This document shows, piece after piece, positions 54,250 to 64,000 of a stretch of 64,000 nucleotides of DNA (within the stretch, counting starts at the first letter, position 1; every line of letters begins with the position of its first letter). Origin of the DNA: Ceratobasidium sp. AG-K (Eukaryota > Basidiomycota > Agaricomycetes > Cantharellales > Ceratobasidiaceae); NCBI GenBank assembly GCA_037039685.1, contig JAWNGF010000010.1:1426001-1490000 (forward strand). The letters are read 5' to 3'. The notes beneath the pieces are model-generated. The model searched no databases. It saw only the letters and a program-made list of their open reading frames with translations, and was not told where the DNA came from. A program made the translations under genes and the position numbers.

Positions 54250-55055
54250 TTATTGAGATCCAAGGCCGTACAAAATGTTACGAATTCTTCTCCGAACCCT
54301 TCTATCTTTAATAATGCGCAAACTCCTCAAAAATATCAGTTCAAGGTTTTCGTCCTCCAGAAACAACGCGTTGATTACTCCTAGTTCGTCGTACTGTTCG
54401 TATATGTAGTTACGATGAACGTCTTCAATAAAGAGTGTTAGGGACTCTAGTCTAAGCTGTTCCCTGTGTTGTTCCTGTGTGAGTCGAGGTCTTGGTCCCA
54501 CTGAAAAGGATTGGGTGCAATAGAATTAAGGTGATTTAGAAGGCAATAATCCTGGTTGATAGGAATACGCACTTCTGCTGCAAGATGACAGTATTTTCCC
54601 TTGATTTTGTCTTTAAGGGTTTCAATAGTGCGCCACTGTCGTTTATTGTTGTTGATGAGGGTTTCGACCTTTCGAGTGTGTTTTTCTTGGATTTTAATAA
54701 GTTGGTCGCAGTTTTCAATCAAGACGCGGGTTTGTTCTTGCAATCGTTCGACTTCGATATTGGTGTCCGCTAGATTTATGCTTTGGACACGATCTTGATC
54801 GGCTTGTTGCTTGTTTGTATTGTCGAGGTCAATTTCGATGAACTCGAGCCTTGAATGGAGGGATTGATAATCGGCTTCGAGTTGATTGTGGTTTTCGTCG
54901 TTTCTGGTACGTTCGACTCTTAGGTCCTCTGCTTGTTCAACTTGATCTTCTTCTAACACTTCAATTCGACTGTTTAATTCGTCGACTTTAGTGTCTAGAT
55001 CAAGTACAAAGTCCTTTAATCTAAAGACTGCTTCGCAGAGGCTAAAAAATGCGGG
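54250..55055 (-). CDS. Gy2a ORF0: coiled-coil protein upstream of gag
   Basis: A 200-codon open frame (55061-54447) that is Glu/Asn/Gln/Leu-rich with heptad-like coiled-coil character (VDELNSRIEVLEEDQVEQAEDL; IEVERLQEQTRVLIENCDQL). It contains no Met at all, so an ATG must come from an upstream exon or the ORF starts at a non-AUG codon. The stretch CCCCGCATTTTTTAG upstream is a good 3' splice site. A second short frame (GPRPRLTQEQHREQ ... NILYGLGSQ stop at 54250) joins in phase if GTATTC...CCTTTTCAG (about 68 bases) is spliced. No family recognised. Typical gypsy elements have no such ORF. Confidence 0.55.
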
Positions 55056-55261
55056 GAACACTTTTAAGGTTAATTAGTTAGTTACTAATTAGTTCCTTTT
55101 TAGTGCGTACTGGTGGAAACGACGGTTTGATGGGGTTCTTGATGGATGAGAGTGTTAACTTGGGTGGTGCTCCGACCACTTTCCAGTTTTGCTTGAGAGG
55201 ATCTGGCTTCCTCGAGATGTTGATTTGGATGTGAAGGGTGCTAGGCGCTAAGCTTTTGCTT

Positions 55262-55271
55262 TATATACTCC
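55262..55271 (-). promoter_or_regulatory. Possible internal promoter for ORF0
   Basis: AGTATATAAAGC on the minus strand, in the leader between the 5' LTR and ORF0, about 200 bases before the ORF0 splice acceptor. A canonical TATA box outside the LTR. Confidence 0.35.
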
Positions 55272-55530
55272 TTATCTGATCTTATCAGTTATCAACAGCC
55301 TTGGGCGGGCGTGATAGCGACAGTGTATAACAGAGTAAGGGTGTATTTAGCTGACTAAAGCCGCTATGACCCGAAAGAGGATAACGATTGGGTTCACTGA
55401 CAGCGTATAGCGACGTGGGACTACTGGTCTATATCAAGTATAGCTCTTTGTCCGTTGTACTATGCCCGTTTTCCCGTGTACGTTCTATCTACTTGGTGGA
55501 AGAGCAGGGGCTTAAAGCCAATGCTAGGAT

Positions 55531-55541
55531 AGGCTTGACCT
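55531..55541 (-). other. Gy2a self-primer-binding site
   Basis: AGGTCAAGCCT on the minus strand, two bases from the 5' LTR end. It is exactly complementary to AGGCTTGACCT on the minus strand of the LTR (55673-55663), which starts about 30 bases after TATATAAA (55707-55700). So the RNA 5' end can pair with the site, as in Tf1. No tRNA 3'-end match seen. Confidence 0.7.
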
Positions 55542-55543
55542 AA

Positions 55544-55957
55544 TGTCCCGACTTGGGTCAATTAGGTATGTAAGAGTTAAGGGGTTCGACTTAAACAAGT
55601 CTTTGAACCCAAGGAGTGGTGATAGTAAGAGGATTTGAATTAGGCAAGTCCTAGTGGAGAGGAGGTCAAGCCTTGTCGTTAACCGGCTTGACCTCTGGGT
55701 TTATATACATGTGAGATCAAGGCCACGTCATCATCTATCAGTGTGGGAAAACCGAGTACAACCGATGATAAGCGAGATAAGAGGTATGACTCGACATTCT
55801 GGAAGTTCCGGAAGTATCACTAATATCAAATGAAAAGACAAATACGTCACATGATACAAGTTAAGCGCCAGAGGACAATTGTACCAAAAAAGGAAAGTGT
55901 TCGGAAAAAAGGATATAAAATCAGAATAAAATGTCTGAGCTTAGTCAGCTCATGACA
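55544..55957 (-). repeat. Gy2a 5' LTR
   Basis: 414 bp with the promoter: TATATAAA at 55707-55700 and a perfect 11-bp inverted repeat GAGGTCAAGCC (55662-55672) / GGCTTGACCTC (55685-55695) around the predicted start. Confidence 0.96.
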
Positions 55958-56685
55958 ATGTACTCCTCAAACCCTTCCTCCTCCAAGGTTAGGTTGATGG
56001 GATTGAACACGGTATTACCCGGTTTGTCTGAGAACTTTTCCCACTCCTCCCAAGTTTCCTCCTTTGTCCAATCCGCCTTGGACCAGTCCAAAACCCGCTT
56101 CTGGGCTTCCACAAACTCCTCATCCCATTGTCGCACGTCAGCCTCTGCCTCCTTCCATGCCAATACATCGGTCTCCTCCTTCCTCCACCAGTAAGGCTCC
56201 CATTCAATTTTTTCCTTCTGGTAATGGCCCCTCTCCATCCTCCAGTCGCTCAGGTCCTTCTCGTAGTTGGCGTCCCAAGCATTGTTCCACCTGGGTCGGA
56301 GTGTTGGTGGTCTCCCTTTGTACCCTGGTTCCCATTCACTTGAGTATGCCCCCTCTTGCCCCCACTCAACAACTCCGAGCATGTGGGTGGAAAGGAGGAC
56401 AACCTCCAAGACCTGGAACGCGGCGCATCCTCGACAGACAAAGATGTCCTTTCGCAGGAGTTGCATGTGTGTCGGCCATTTTTTCCCAACCCACTGGAAT
56501 TCTCCCAAGTCTGAGTGTAGGATGTTGTCCGATGCCCTGAAGTGCATTCTTCCCGAGCTTTGCTGGGACCTTCTGAAGACGTAGAGTGCGGCCCCAGTGT
56601 CAAGGATTCTTGCCATAGCAAATGCTGGTCCGTCAAGGACACGGGTGAGGTTGTTGGCAATGGTGGAGCGGGTGACAGCAGGCAT
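55958..56685 (-). pseudogene. Gy3 third ORF, split by Gy2a
   Basis: Starts at ATG 56685 (MPAVTRSTIANN) and is open to the Gy2a junction; its last 11 codons and stop lie at 49009-48976 on the other side of Gy2a. The exact TSD means the frame is preserved over the junction (253 codons in all). Trp-, Glu- and Lys-rich second half with repeated W-(K/D)-(E/A) patterns; charged C-terminus. No domain recognised. It sits between the pol chromodomain and the polypurine tract, as the Gy1 third ORF does, but the two proteins show no evident similarity. Confidence 0.7.
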
Positions 56686-56763
56686 TGTAGAGCGCAAGAA
56701 AGATTTAGAGTGTAGAGTTGGGAGTGTTTCTTGGAGTAGTAGCAAGTTTTGCAAGTGTCACTA

Positions 56764-59700
56764 CCCGTTGCGCCCCCTCTGCCTTTTATCTTTCCTGGAA
56801 CATAGTTAGATGGCGTGGGAGCTTTGGGGTGTTGGCATAGAAGGTCCTTGATGATCTTCAAAAGGTGACCAAAATCTTCCACCCTTTGTTTTGTGTCTTC
56901 TTCACTTCCATAACCCTTCCATCTGACCCTGTAAAAAAGACCATCCTTTGTCTCCTTCCAATCCAAAATCTTCTCTACTTCATATTCTTCTTCTCCTTCT
57001 TCAGTAATTATCGGCGGTGGTCAGGGTTGGTTCCGTTTGAACTCTGTGTCTTCTATGTAAGGGCTGAGCAAGTTGGTGTGGAAAACAGGGTGCACCTGCA
57101 TTGTTGCTGGTAGACTGAGCTCATAAGCATGTGATCCTATCTTCCGTTTCACAACAAATGGTCCGTGCTTCTTGTTATCCAGTTTCTTTGAGGGTCTTTT
57201 TGTTTGGATGTTTCTTCCCAACAGCCATACTAGATCTCCTTCCTGGTACTCGTTTTTTGGTTCTTCCTCCAGGAGCCTTTGGTTTTCCATTGATGCAATA
57301 GCTTTGTCGTGGATGCTACGCCACTTTTTGGTAATGGTGTTTGCTTCAGGAACCGTTGTTTCTTCTGATGAGATGTTCCACAATGGTTCCCTGCCGTAGA
57401 CTATTGCAAAAGGGGAACTACCCATTACATGGTGCTTCTGCAGATTATAGCTGAATTCTGCAATTGGTAACAAGTCCGCCCAATCATCTTGCCGGTAGTT
57501 GACAAAGGATTGCAGCCAGCCTTCCATCCATTGGTTGATTCTTTCTGTTACTCCATCTGTCTGGGGGTGGTAGGCAGTGCTGAAACTTGGGCTAGTTCCA
57601 ATTCTCTTGTAAATGGCCTTTATAAGTTTAGAATTGAAAGTAGTCCCTTGGTCTGAGATCGTGCTTTTTGGAAATCCGTGTAGTTTCCAAACATTTGTGA
57701 CAAAGAGATTTGCCAACTCACTTGCTGTGTGAGATTCTTTGCAGGGTATGAAATGTGCCATTCTTGAGAAGCGGTCCACCACTACCATGATGCTGTCTGA
57801 CCCTCTGGACCTTGGCAGTTTTACTACAAAGTTGAATGCTATGTCTTCCCAGGGACCCTTTGGAATTTCTAGAGGTTTGATTGGTACTATTGACTTTGAT
57901 CCCTTTGTCCATTGGCAGGTTTCACAGGATTCCACATATCTGTTTACGCTCTGCTTCATCCCTGGCCAGAAGTATCTTCTTGCTATAAGTTCCAACATCC
58001 TGGCTTGTCCCTGATGCCCTGCAATCCTTGAGTCGTGGTGTAGCCGCATGATGGACAGTCTGGCTTCCTTATCTTCCAGGACGTAAATCTTCCCTTTGTA
58101 CCATAATAGACCTTCCTTGAAGTTGTAATCTTTTGCGCTATGTTGCAGGGTTCTTGGTAACATTTCCCTTGATTCGCAGATTTCCTTGATCTTTGCCAGT
58201 GCTTCATCAGTTTCTTGTGCTTCCTTGATAGTTGCCATAATGTCTGTGTCCATCTGTCCCATAAACCCTTTAAATTTTTCAGCAGATATCATAATTTGTT
58301 CCGGTGTGGGAATATCCTCATGGTCAGATTGTCTTGACAACAGGTCCGGTTTAGACAAAAGGATTCCAGGATGGTATATGATATTGAAGTTGTAGGAAGC
58401 CAGTAGTTGATGCCATCTTGCGTGTTGACGGTTGAACGTTCTTGCTTCTTTCCAGAACTGTAGATTCCTGTGATCAGTGTAGATAGTGATTGGATCCTTT
58501 GTTCCCTCAAGGTATAGCCTCCAATGTGTCAGTGACTCTATGATTGCCATAAGTTCCTTGTCATGGATGTTGTAGTTGAGCTGCGCCTCATTGAAGGATT
58601 TTGACAGGAACACTATAGGGTGTAGGTAGCCATTGTCTTGCCTTTGAGAAAGAATTGCTCCCATTGCTACTCTGCTTGCATCCGTTTCCAGAAAAAAGGG
58701 TTTCTCAGGGTCAGGATGGCGTAGTGTGGGCTCCTTGCTAATTTCTGCTTTCAGGGCATCAAAAGCCTCCTGCTGATCCTTCTCCCATTTCCATTTATTA
58801 TCCTTTCTTGTAAGGGTAGTCAAGGGTTTTGCTAAACGGCTAAAATTTGGTACAAATCTTTGGTAGAAGTTTGCAAATCCTAGGAACAATTGAACCTGCT
58901 TGACCGTTTTTGGTTCCTTCCATTCTTTTATTGCCTTGACTTTTTCTTCCTCCATAGAGATGCCAGAATCACTGATTCCAAGTCCGGTATATGTAAGTTT
59001 GGTAACAAAGAATTCGCATTTCAGGAGTTTTGCAAATAGGTTTTCATCCAGCAAGATCTTCAGCACCTTCCTGACATCTATAGTATGTTGACTTCTGTTT
59101 TTAGAGAAGACTAGGATGTTGTCAATGTATACTATAATGCATATGTTGATAAGGTCATGGAAGATGTGGTTCATGTATCTTTGGAATATGGCAGGTGCAT
59201 TTTTTAGTCCAAATGGCATGACAATGTATTCAAACAGGCCTTCCTTGGTTCTGAAGGCTGTCTTCCATTCGTCCCCTTCCCTAATTCTGATATTGTTGAA
59301 ACCCATGTGCAGATTGATTTTGGAGAAGATTTTTGCATCCTTGATTTTATCTAGAAGATCTTCCATTAAGGGCATTGGGAACCTGTCGTCCTTTGTAATG
59401 GCGTTCACTCCTCTGAGGTCTTGAACAAGCCGTAATTGTTGCACTGCTTCTGGGTTCTTTGGATCAATGGGTTTTTTGACAAAAAAACAAGGTGAAGCAA
59501 TGGGGGATTTACTGGGTTGAATCTTCCCAGCGGCAATTTCCTCATCCAGGTATTCCCTTAGTGCAATTGATTTGGCTGGTGAGAGTGGGATAGGCCTGGC
59601 CGGTTTTGGAAGTTCAGCCCCTTCTTTGAAGTCAATGGCGCAGTCGTATGGGCGATGGTCCGGAACTCTCTTGAACTTTTCCTTGCTAAATACATTGGCA

Positions 59701-60164
59701 AATTCCTTGAATTCTTCTGGTAGGTTGTCTATTGAGGCTGTTCTTGCCTGTATGGGTTCAGGTCACCATGATATGTGCCTTGTTTTCCAGTTAATATTGG
59801 GGTTTGCCTCCTCCAACCATTCAAGTCCTAGAATGAGCTTGGATTCTCCAGTAGGCATAGCAAAAAAGATTTGTTTGAAGGTCTTCCCCTCTACGTCTAG
59901 TACAAGCTTGGCTTTGAAGCGTATTTGGTGTGAGAGCTCTTTTCCCTGGATGCCAATTACTTTTTGTGGAGAGGGAAGCTCAATGAGAGGAATGTTGTTG
60001 GAGCGGGCCCAAGAGATGTCCATAAAGTTCTTAGAAGCTCCTGAATTGATGAGAGTAGGGACTGGTTCTGTGATTCCAGCAATGTTTGTGTAAACAATGG
60101 TTGATTTGTTTGTTGCTCTAAAGTACATTGTTTCCATTGCCGGTTCTTTGGTCTCTCCACACAC
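56764..60164 (-). pseudogene. Gy3 pol with mutated catalytic residues
   Basis: Protease part 60164-59763 (LINSGASKNF: catalytic Asp is Asn), then a TGA, RT from about 59750 with YIDN in place of YIDD, RNase H (ETDASRVAMGAILS), integrase zinc finger (CETCQWTKG) and D,D,E (VVDRFSRMAH, SDQGTTFN, HPQTDGVTE), a TGA at 57021-57023, then the chromodomain (EYEVEKILDWKE ... YRVRWKGYGSEED). Both Asp-to-Asn changes are GAC/GAT to AAC/AAT after a C (ATC-AAT; GAC-AAC), that is, CpG to CpA. Otherwise long open frames remain, so inactivation is fairly recent. Confidence 0.92.
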
Positions 60165-60166
60165 AG

Positions 60167-61291
60167 TTAGAGGGAGACCCCTTCTTTTCCCGAGTCTTCT
60201 ATGATCATAGCTTCTCTTCCCTTTATGCTGGGTTCAGTTGTTATCCATTCCTTGGACGAGCATTTGAGCAAACGGTGACCTTCTTGACCGCACTTCAGGC
60301 ATTGGTTTGATGCTATTCTTGCCTTGTATACTTTGTCTGGAAGCCGTTTTGTAGAGGCTTGCCCAGTGGTGGTTGCTTGGGGTGTTTTCTTCCTGGTGGA
60401 TGCTTTGATCTGTTGCAATTTCTGGTCGATGGAGATCGCAAGAGTGATCCATTGGTTAAGGTTAAGGTGTCTTTTGGTTCTGTCCTCATTGATAAGGGAT
60501 AGCTTGAAACGTGCTAGTTCTGTTTTGATTTCTGGCTTGAGTCCCTCCTTGAATTGGTTGATAAGAGCTTCTTACCCCCAGTTGACGTCAATCATGTGGA
60601 AGCGGAATTCCGTTGCATAGTTTGCTACTGAGTTGACTTGTTTGCTTTTTTGGATATTGGCTTCTGCCTTAGCCCTCTTGTTAGGGTCACTAAATTGTTC
60701 CATGAAGTGCAACTTGAATGTTTCCCATGATGCTAGGTTTGGATCAGGTGCTCCATTGTTCATGGATCGGAGTAGCACCTGTGCCCAATGTGTAGCAGAT
60801 CTGTTATCCAATTTGAAATTTGCTAGAGCTTCTCTAATTTGTTCTTGTCCTGAGCTGTATTGGTTGCCCAACCTGACAAAATAGCTCTCCATTTGGGTGA
60901 TGAACATTTCTGCTCCCTCTCCTTTCTTCCCGTCAAAAGCTTCTGGTCTAGTTACTTTTGGACGCCTGTTTTCCCTTCTGTTGTCAGGGTTTTCAGAAAG
61001 CTGACATAGCCTTTGTTCCAATTCGTTGAGTCTGGTAGACTCTGCTTCAGGGTGGGGAGGAGATATGGCATGTAGGGATGCTTTGTCCATCTGCTCGCGC
61101 ATGTTGTTGATTGTCTCTTGCATGGTGTTAATTTGTCCAATAGCAATCCTTCCGTCTCCCCTTAGTCCTTCTAGTCCTTGGGTGATTGCTTCATTCCAGG
61201 CTAACTGTGCCTGCCTCGTGGTGTTAAGGTCTTCCTGTACATTGTTTACCAGTCCTTGTGTGTTTGTGACTTTGTTTCTTAGGTGGATTAC
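60167..61291 (-). pseudogene. Gy3 gag, truncated and with a stop
   Basis: Open from the Gy2b junction (61291) to a TAA at 60572, then continuing in frame to 60167. N-terminal helical part, capsid domain (RPEAFDGKKGEGAEMF ... WETFKLHFMEQFSDPNKRAKAE), and a CCHC knuckle CLKCGQEGHRLLKC. The 5' end is beyond Gy2b, outside the window. Confidence 0.88.
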
Positions 61292-61705
61292 TGTCCTGAC
61301 TTGGGTCAATTAGGTATATATAAGGTTAAGGGGTTTGACTTAGACAAGTCTTTGAACCCAAGGAGTAGCGATGAGTAAGAGGATGTATTTGGCAAGTCCT
61401 AGTGGAGAGGAGGTCAAGCCTTGTCGTTAACCGGCTTGACCTCTGGGTTTATATACATGAGGGATCAGTGCCACGTCATCATTTATCAGTGTGGGAAAGC
61501 CGAGTACAACTGATGATAAGCGAGATAAGAGATATGACTCGACATTCTGGAAGTTCCGGAAGCATCACTAATATCAAATGAAAAGACAAATACGTCACGT
61601 GATACAATTTAAGCGCCATAGGACATTTGTACCAAAAAAGGAAAGTGTTCGGAAAAAAAGATATAAAATCAGAATTAAATGTCTGAGCTTAGTCAGCTCA
61701 TGACA
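61292..61705 (-). repeat. Gy2b 3' LTR
   Basis: 414 bp, TGTCCTGACTTGGG...CATGACA; more diverged from the Gy2a LTRs than they are from each other. Same inverted repeat and TATATA layout. Confidence 0.95.
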
Positions 61706-61715
61706 TTGCCCCCTC

Positions 61716-64000
61716 CTAAGGGCCTGGCGCGGTGGGATGGAGTTTGTGGAATTTATCAACTAGTTCAGGAGCGTTCTTGAGATCTTCCTTTGACTGCCAA
61801 GAGTTGTCTGCATGAGAGTACCCTTTCCACTTAACGTAATAGTGGAGCTGGCGGCGGATTTTCTTGGAATTAAGGATCTCTTCAACCTCCCATTCTTCTT
61901 CTCCATCTTGTGTGACAATAGGAGGTGGTTGAGCAGGTTCGCGGCCGTGGGGATCAGAGTGGAATTTCTTGAGCAGCATGACATGGAAGACAGGATGAAC
62001 TTTCAACGATTTTGGTAACTCCAGTCTGAAGGCGTGAGTCACTACTTTTTCCAATACCTTGTAAGGGCCTAAAACTTTGTGAGAGAGTTTTACTGAAGGT
62101 CTGTCTGTGGATATGTTTTGATGATTAAGCCAGACTTTATCTCCAGGGTTTATCTCTTCTGGTTCTTTGGCTCCTTTATCAAAGTAATGTTTGTAGGACT
62201 GATTTGCTAGGATGAGGGCAGCTTTGACTTTGTCGTATCCTTTCAACAGGAATTCCGCATGGGCATCAGCTTCAGGAACAGTATATTCTGAATCTTCCCC
62301 GATGTTCATTCTAGGGTTGAAACCTTGGCAGATTTGGAAAGGGGTTTTGCCAGTGGACGCTTGGATTCCATTGTTGTATGCAAATTCTGCCATAGGGAGC
62401 AGGGCCACCCAATTGTTTTGCCTATGGTTGACGAAAGTTCTGATGAAGATTTCAACGACTTGGTTTGCCCGTTCTGCCTGTCCATCTGTCCTTGGATGGT
62501 ACGCTGTGCTGAAGGTAGGTTTTACATCTAATCATTTGTACAGATGCCTAATGAACTTTGAGTTGAAAGTGGATCCTCTATCCGAGACTGTTGCCTTTGG
62601 AGTGCCGTGAAGTTTCCAAATGTTTGCAACAAAAATATTGGCTATGTCTACTGCTGTGGCCGTTGATTTGCAAGGGAGATAGTGTGCCATCTTGGAGAAA
62701 CGATCTACTACTGTTAAGATTGCGTCATATCCTTCTGATTCTGGGAGTCCTACAATCATGTCATAGGAGATCTCTTCCCAAGGTCTTTCAGGAATATGTA
62801 AAGGACGCAGTAATCCTGTAGGAAGTTGGTTTGATGGTTTAACTCGAATGCATGTTTCGCAGTGTGACACATAAGAGTTAACAAATTTCTTCATGGTTGG
62901 CCAGTAGTAAGTTCTGGAAACTAATTCCAATGTTCTTGCTTGTCCCGGATGCCCAGCTGTAATATTGTCATGGTGCGATTCCAATATCAGGTTTCTGATG
63001 GTTTCATCCTTGGGGACAAAGATCTTTCCTTTGAACATTAGGAGTCCTTCTCTGTATTCCCAATCTTTGACTTTTTCTCCGTTTCTCAGCTTATTGTGGG
63101 CTTCCTCTAATCTGGGATCTTCAAGGATTGCTTCTCTGATTAGATCGTTAATCTCCTGGTCAGGGGTAATAGCCAAAATAAAAATGTCTGGTTTGAGGAG
63201 GACTTGGTTCTCTACCCCCCCCAAAGGTTCTAGGTCATATCGCCTTGAGAGAATGTCTGCTTTTTTGTTTTGCTTCCTGGCCTATATAGGATTTGGAAGT
63301 TGAAATCCACCAAAAAATTCATCCAGCGGATCTGGCGTTGGTTCAATTGTTTGGACGATGAGAAGTATTCCAAGTTTTTGTGATCAGTTATCACTTGAAT
63401 GGCTTTTTCTGTGCCTTGGAGTAAGTGCCGCCATTCTTTGAAGGCTCTAATGATCGCCAATAGTTCTTTGTTGAATATGTCATAGTTTCGCTCAGCCGGA
63501 TTTAGTGATTTAGAAAGAAAAGCTACAGGGTGTAATTTCCCTTCTTCATCCTTCTGAGATAAAACTGCTCCTGTGGCAAATCCCGACGCATCTGTCTCGA
63601 GGAAAAATTCTTTATTCTGGTCGGGCTGCATCATTACGGGTGCCACTTTAAGAGCTTCTTTTAGTGCATTCATGGCCTCTTGTTCTTTGTTTGTCCACTG
63701 CCACTTTTGATCCTTCTTGAGTAGGTTGTACAGAGGTCTGGCTTTGCCAGCAAAGTCTTGAATGAATCTCCGATAGAAATTGACGAATCCTAGGAATTCC
63801 TGAACTTGTTTGACATTTTTTGGAGCTTTCCAATTCATAGCTGCCATGACCTTTTCCTGATCCGTTTCGATTCCTTTATTGGAAATGACCAATCCTACCC
63901 AGTCCAGTTTGGTTTGGTGGAATTTGCATTTCCTCAATTTCGCAATCAGCTTGTGTTCCCTTAGTCTTCTTAGCACCTCTTTCACGTGTCCTGGATGATC
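61716..64000 (-). pseudogene. Gy2b pol, broken
   Basis: Matches Gy2a pol from the chromodomain to RT. A TGA at about 62530 replaces CGG (Arg in LYKRLDVKP), and a one-base deletion near 63272 shifts the frame between RNase H and integrase. Continues past the window end. DIFDKELL has become DIFNKELL, another G-to-A change. Confidence 0.92.

Larger units (their letters stand above)
49015..55957 (-). mobile_element. Gy2a: intact young Ty3/gypsy chromovirus
   Basis: 6943 bp with a perfect TSD ATGTA (49010-49014, 55958-55962). Its two 414-bp LTRs differ by one base by eye (near 49231, CAATGAT; near 55760, CGATGAT). Full-length gag and pol have no stop. All catalytic motifs are present. An extra spliced-looking ORF precedes gag. 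Self-priming site at 55531-55541. This is the only apparently complete gypsy element in the window and may be active. Confidence 0.97.
48467..64000 (-). mobile_element. Gy3: degenerate Ty3/gypsy chromovirus hosting two Gy2 copies
   Basis: Minus-strand element. 3' LTR 48467-48933, polypurine tract, third ORF (split), chromodomain pol, gag up to 61291. Gy2a (49015-55957) is inserted near the end of the third ORF, and Gy2b (61292 onward) in gag. Its 5' LTR lies beyond the window. Confidence 0.88.
61292..64000 (-). mobile_element. Gy2b: second Gy2 copy, runs off the window
   Basis: 3' LTR 61292-61705 followed by pol on the minus strand, closely related to Gy2a. Probable target duplication ATTAC (61287-61291); the other end is not in the window. 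Inserted in the Gy3 gag. Confidence 0.93.

Noticed and set aside
1..64000. CRISPR arrays, prokaryotic operons, rRNA and tRNA genes
   Set aside because: Looked for spaced repeats and tRNA-like arms; none found, and the intron-rich genes are eukaryotic.

Overview
This window looks like chromosomal DNA of a filamentous basidiomycete, most likely an agaricomycete. Rhizoctonia or Ceratobasidium relatives are my best guess; this is inferred from gene style and content, not proven. Host genes carry many 45-60 bp GT-AG introns. The rest is a nested graveyard of LTR retrotransposons and Tc1/mariner elements. I use local names: Gy1, Gy2a, Gy2b, Gy3 (Ty3/gypsy chromoviruses), CopA, CopB, CopC (Ty1/copia) and TcA, TcB (Tc1/mariner).

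Left block, 1-20.2 kb. Gy1 (180-12603, minus strand) is mutated. It carries a Gy2-type solo LTR inside its gag zinc knuckle and a whole copia element, CopA (6836-11690), in its leader. Then come truncated CopC and a Tc1-type transposase pseudogene (TcB), which is cut by CopC and by the young CopB (14856-19763). Target-site duplications (TSDs) prove the CopA, CopB and solo-LTR insertions.

Central block, 20.4-44.3 kb, mostly single copy. It holds a decayed metacaspase; a LodB-like FAD protein; a ferritin-like (VioB/RebD dimer-synthase type) protein; a LodA-like (cysteine tryptophylquinone, CTQ) amino-acid oxidase; two secreted double-psi beta-barrel (expansin/barwin-like) paralogues facing away from each other; coproporphyrinogen III oxidase (HEM13); a four-helix membrane protein; and a CENP-B-type HTH protein. 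All exon joins given keep the reading frame. The LodA/LodB/ferritin-like trio is the most interesting system. LodB homologues mature the CTQ cofactor of LodA-type oxidases in bacteria, and VioB/RebD-type proteins act with amino-acid oxidases. The trio lies between two diverged direct repeats. A dead copy of the oxidase gene's 3' end sits beside the LodB gene.

Right block, 46.6-64 kb. A Tc1 element (TcA) lies inside an inverted repeat. Gy3 (minus strand) is inserted in the right arm of that repeat and is itself split by Gy2a (49015-55957; intact ORFs, LTRs differing at one base, perfect TSD) and by Gy2b, which runs off the window.

Two themes recur in the repeats. First, inactivating changes are mainly C-to-T at CpG: CGA codons become TGA, and catalytic Asp codons become Asn in Gy3. 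Second, the gypsy families appear to self-prime: the primer-binding site is complementary to the predicted 5' end of the element's own RNA rather than to a tRNA. I saw no tRNA or rRNA gene and no CRISPR array.
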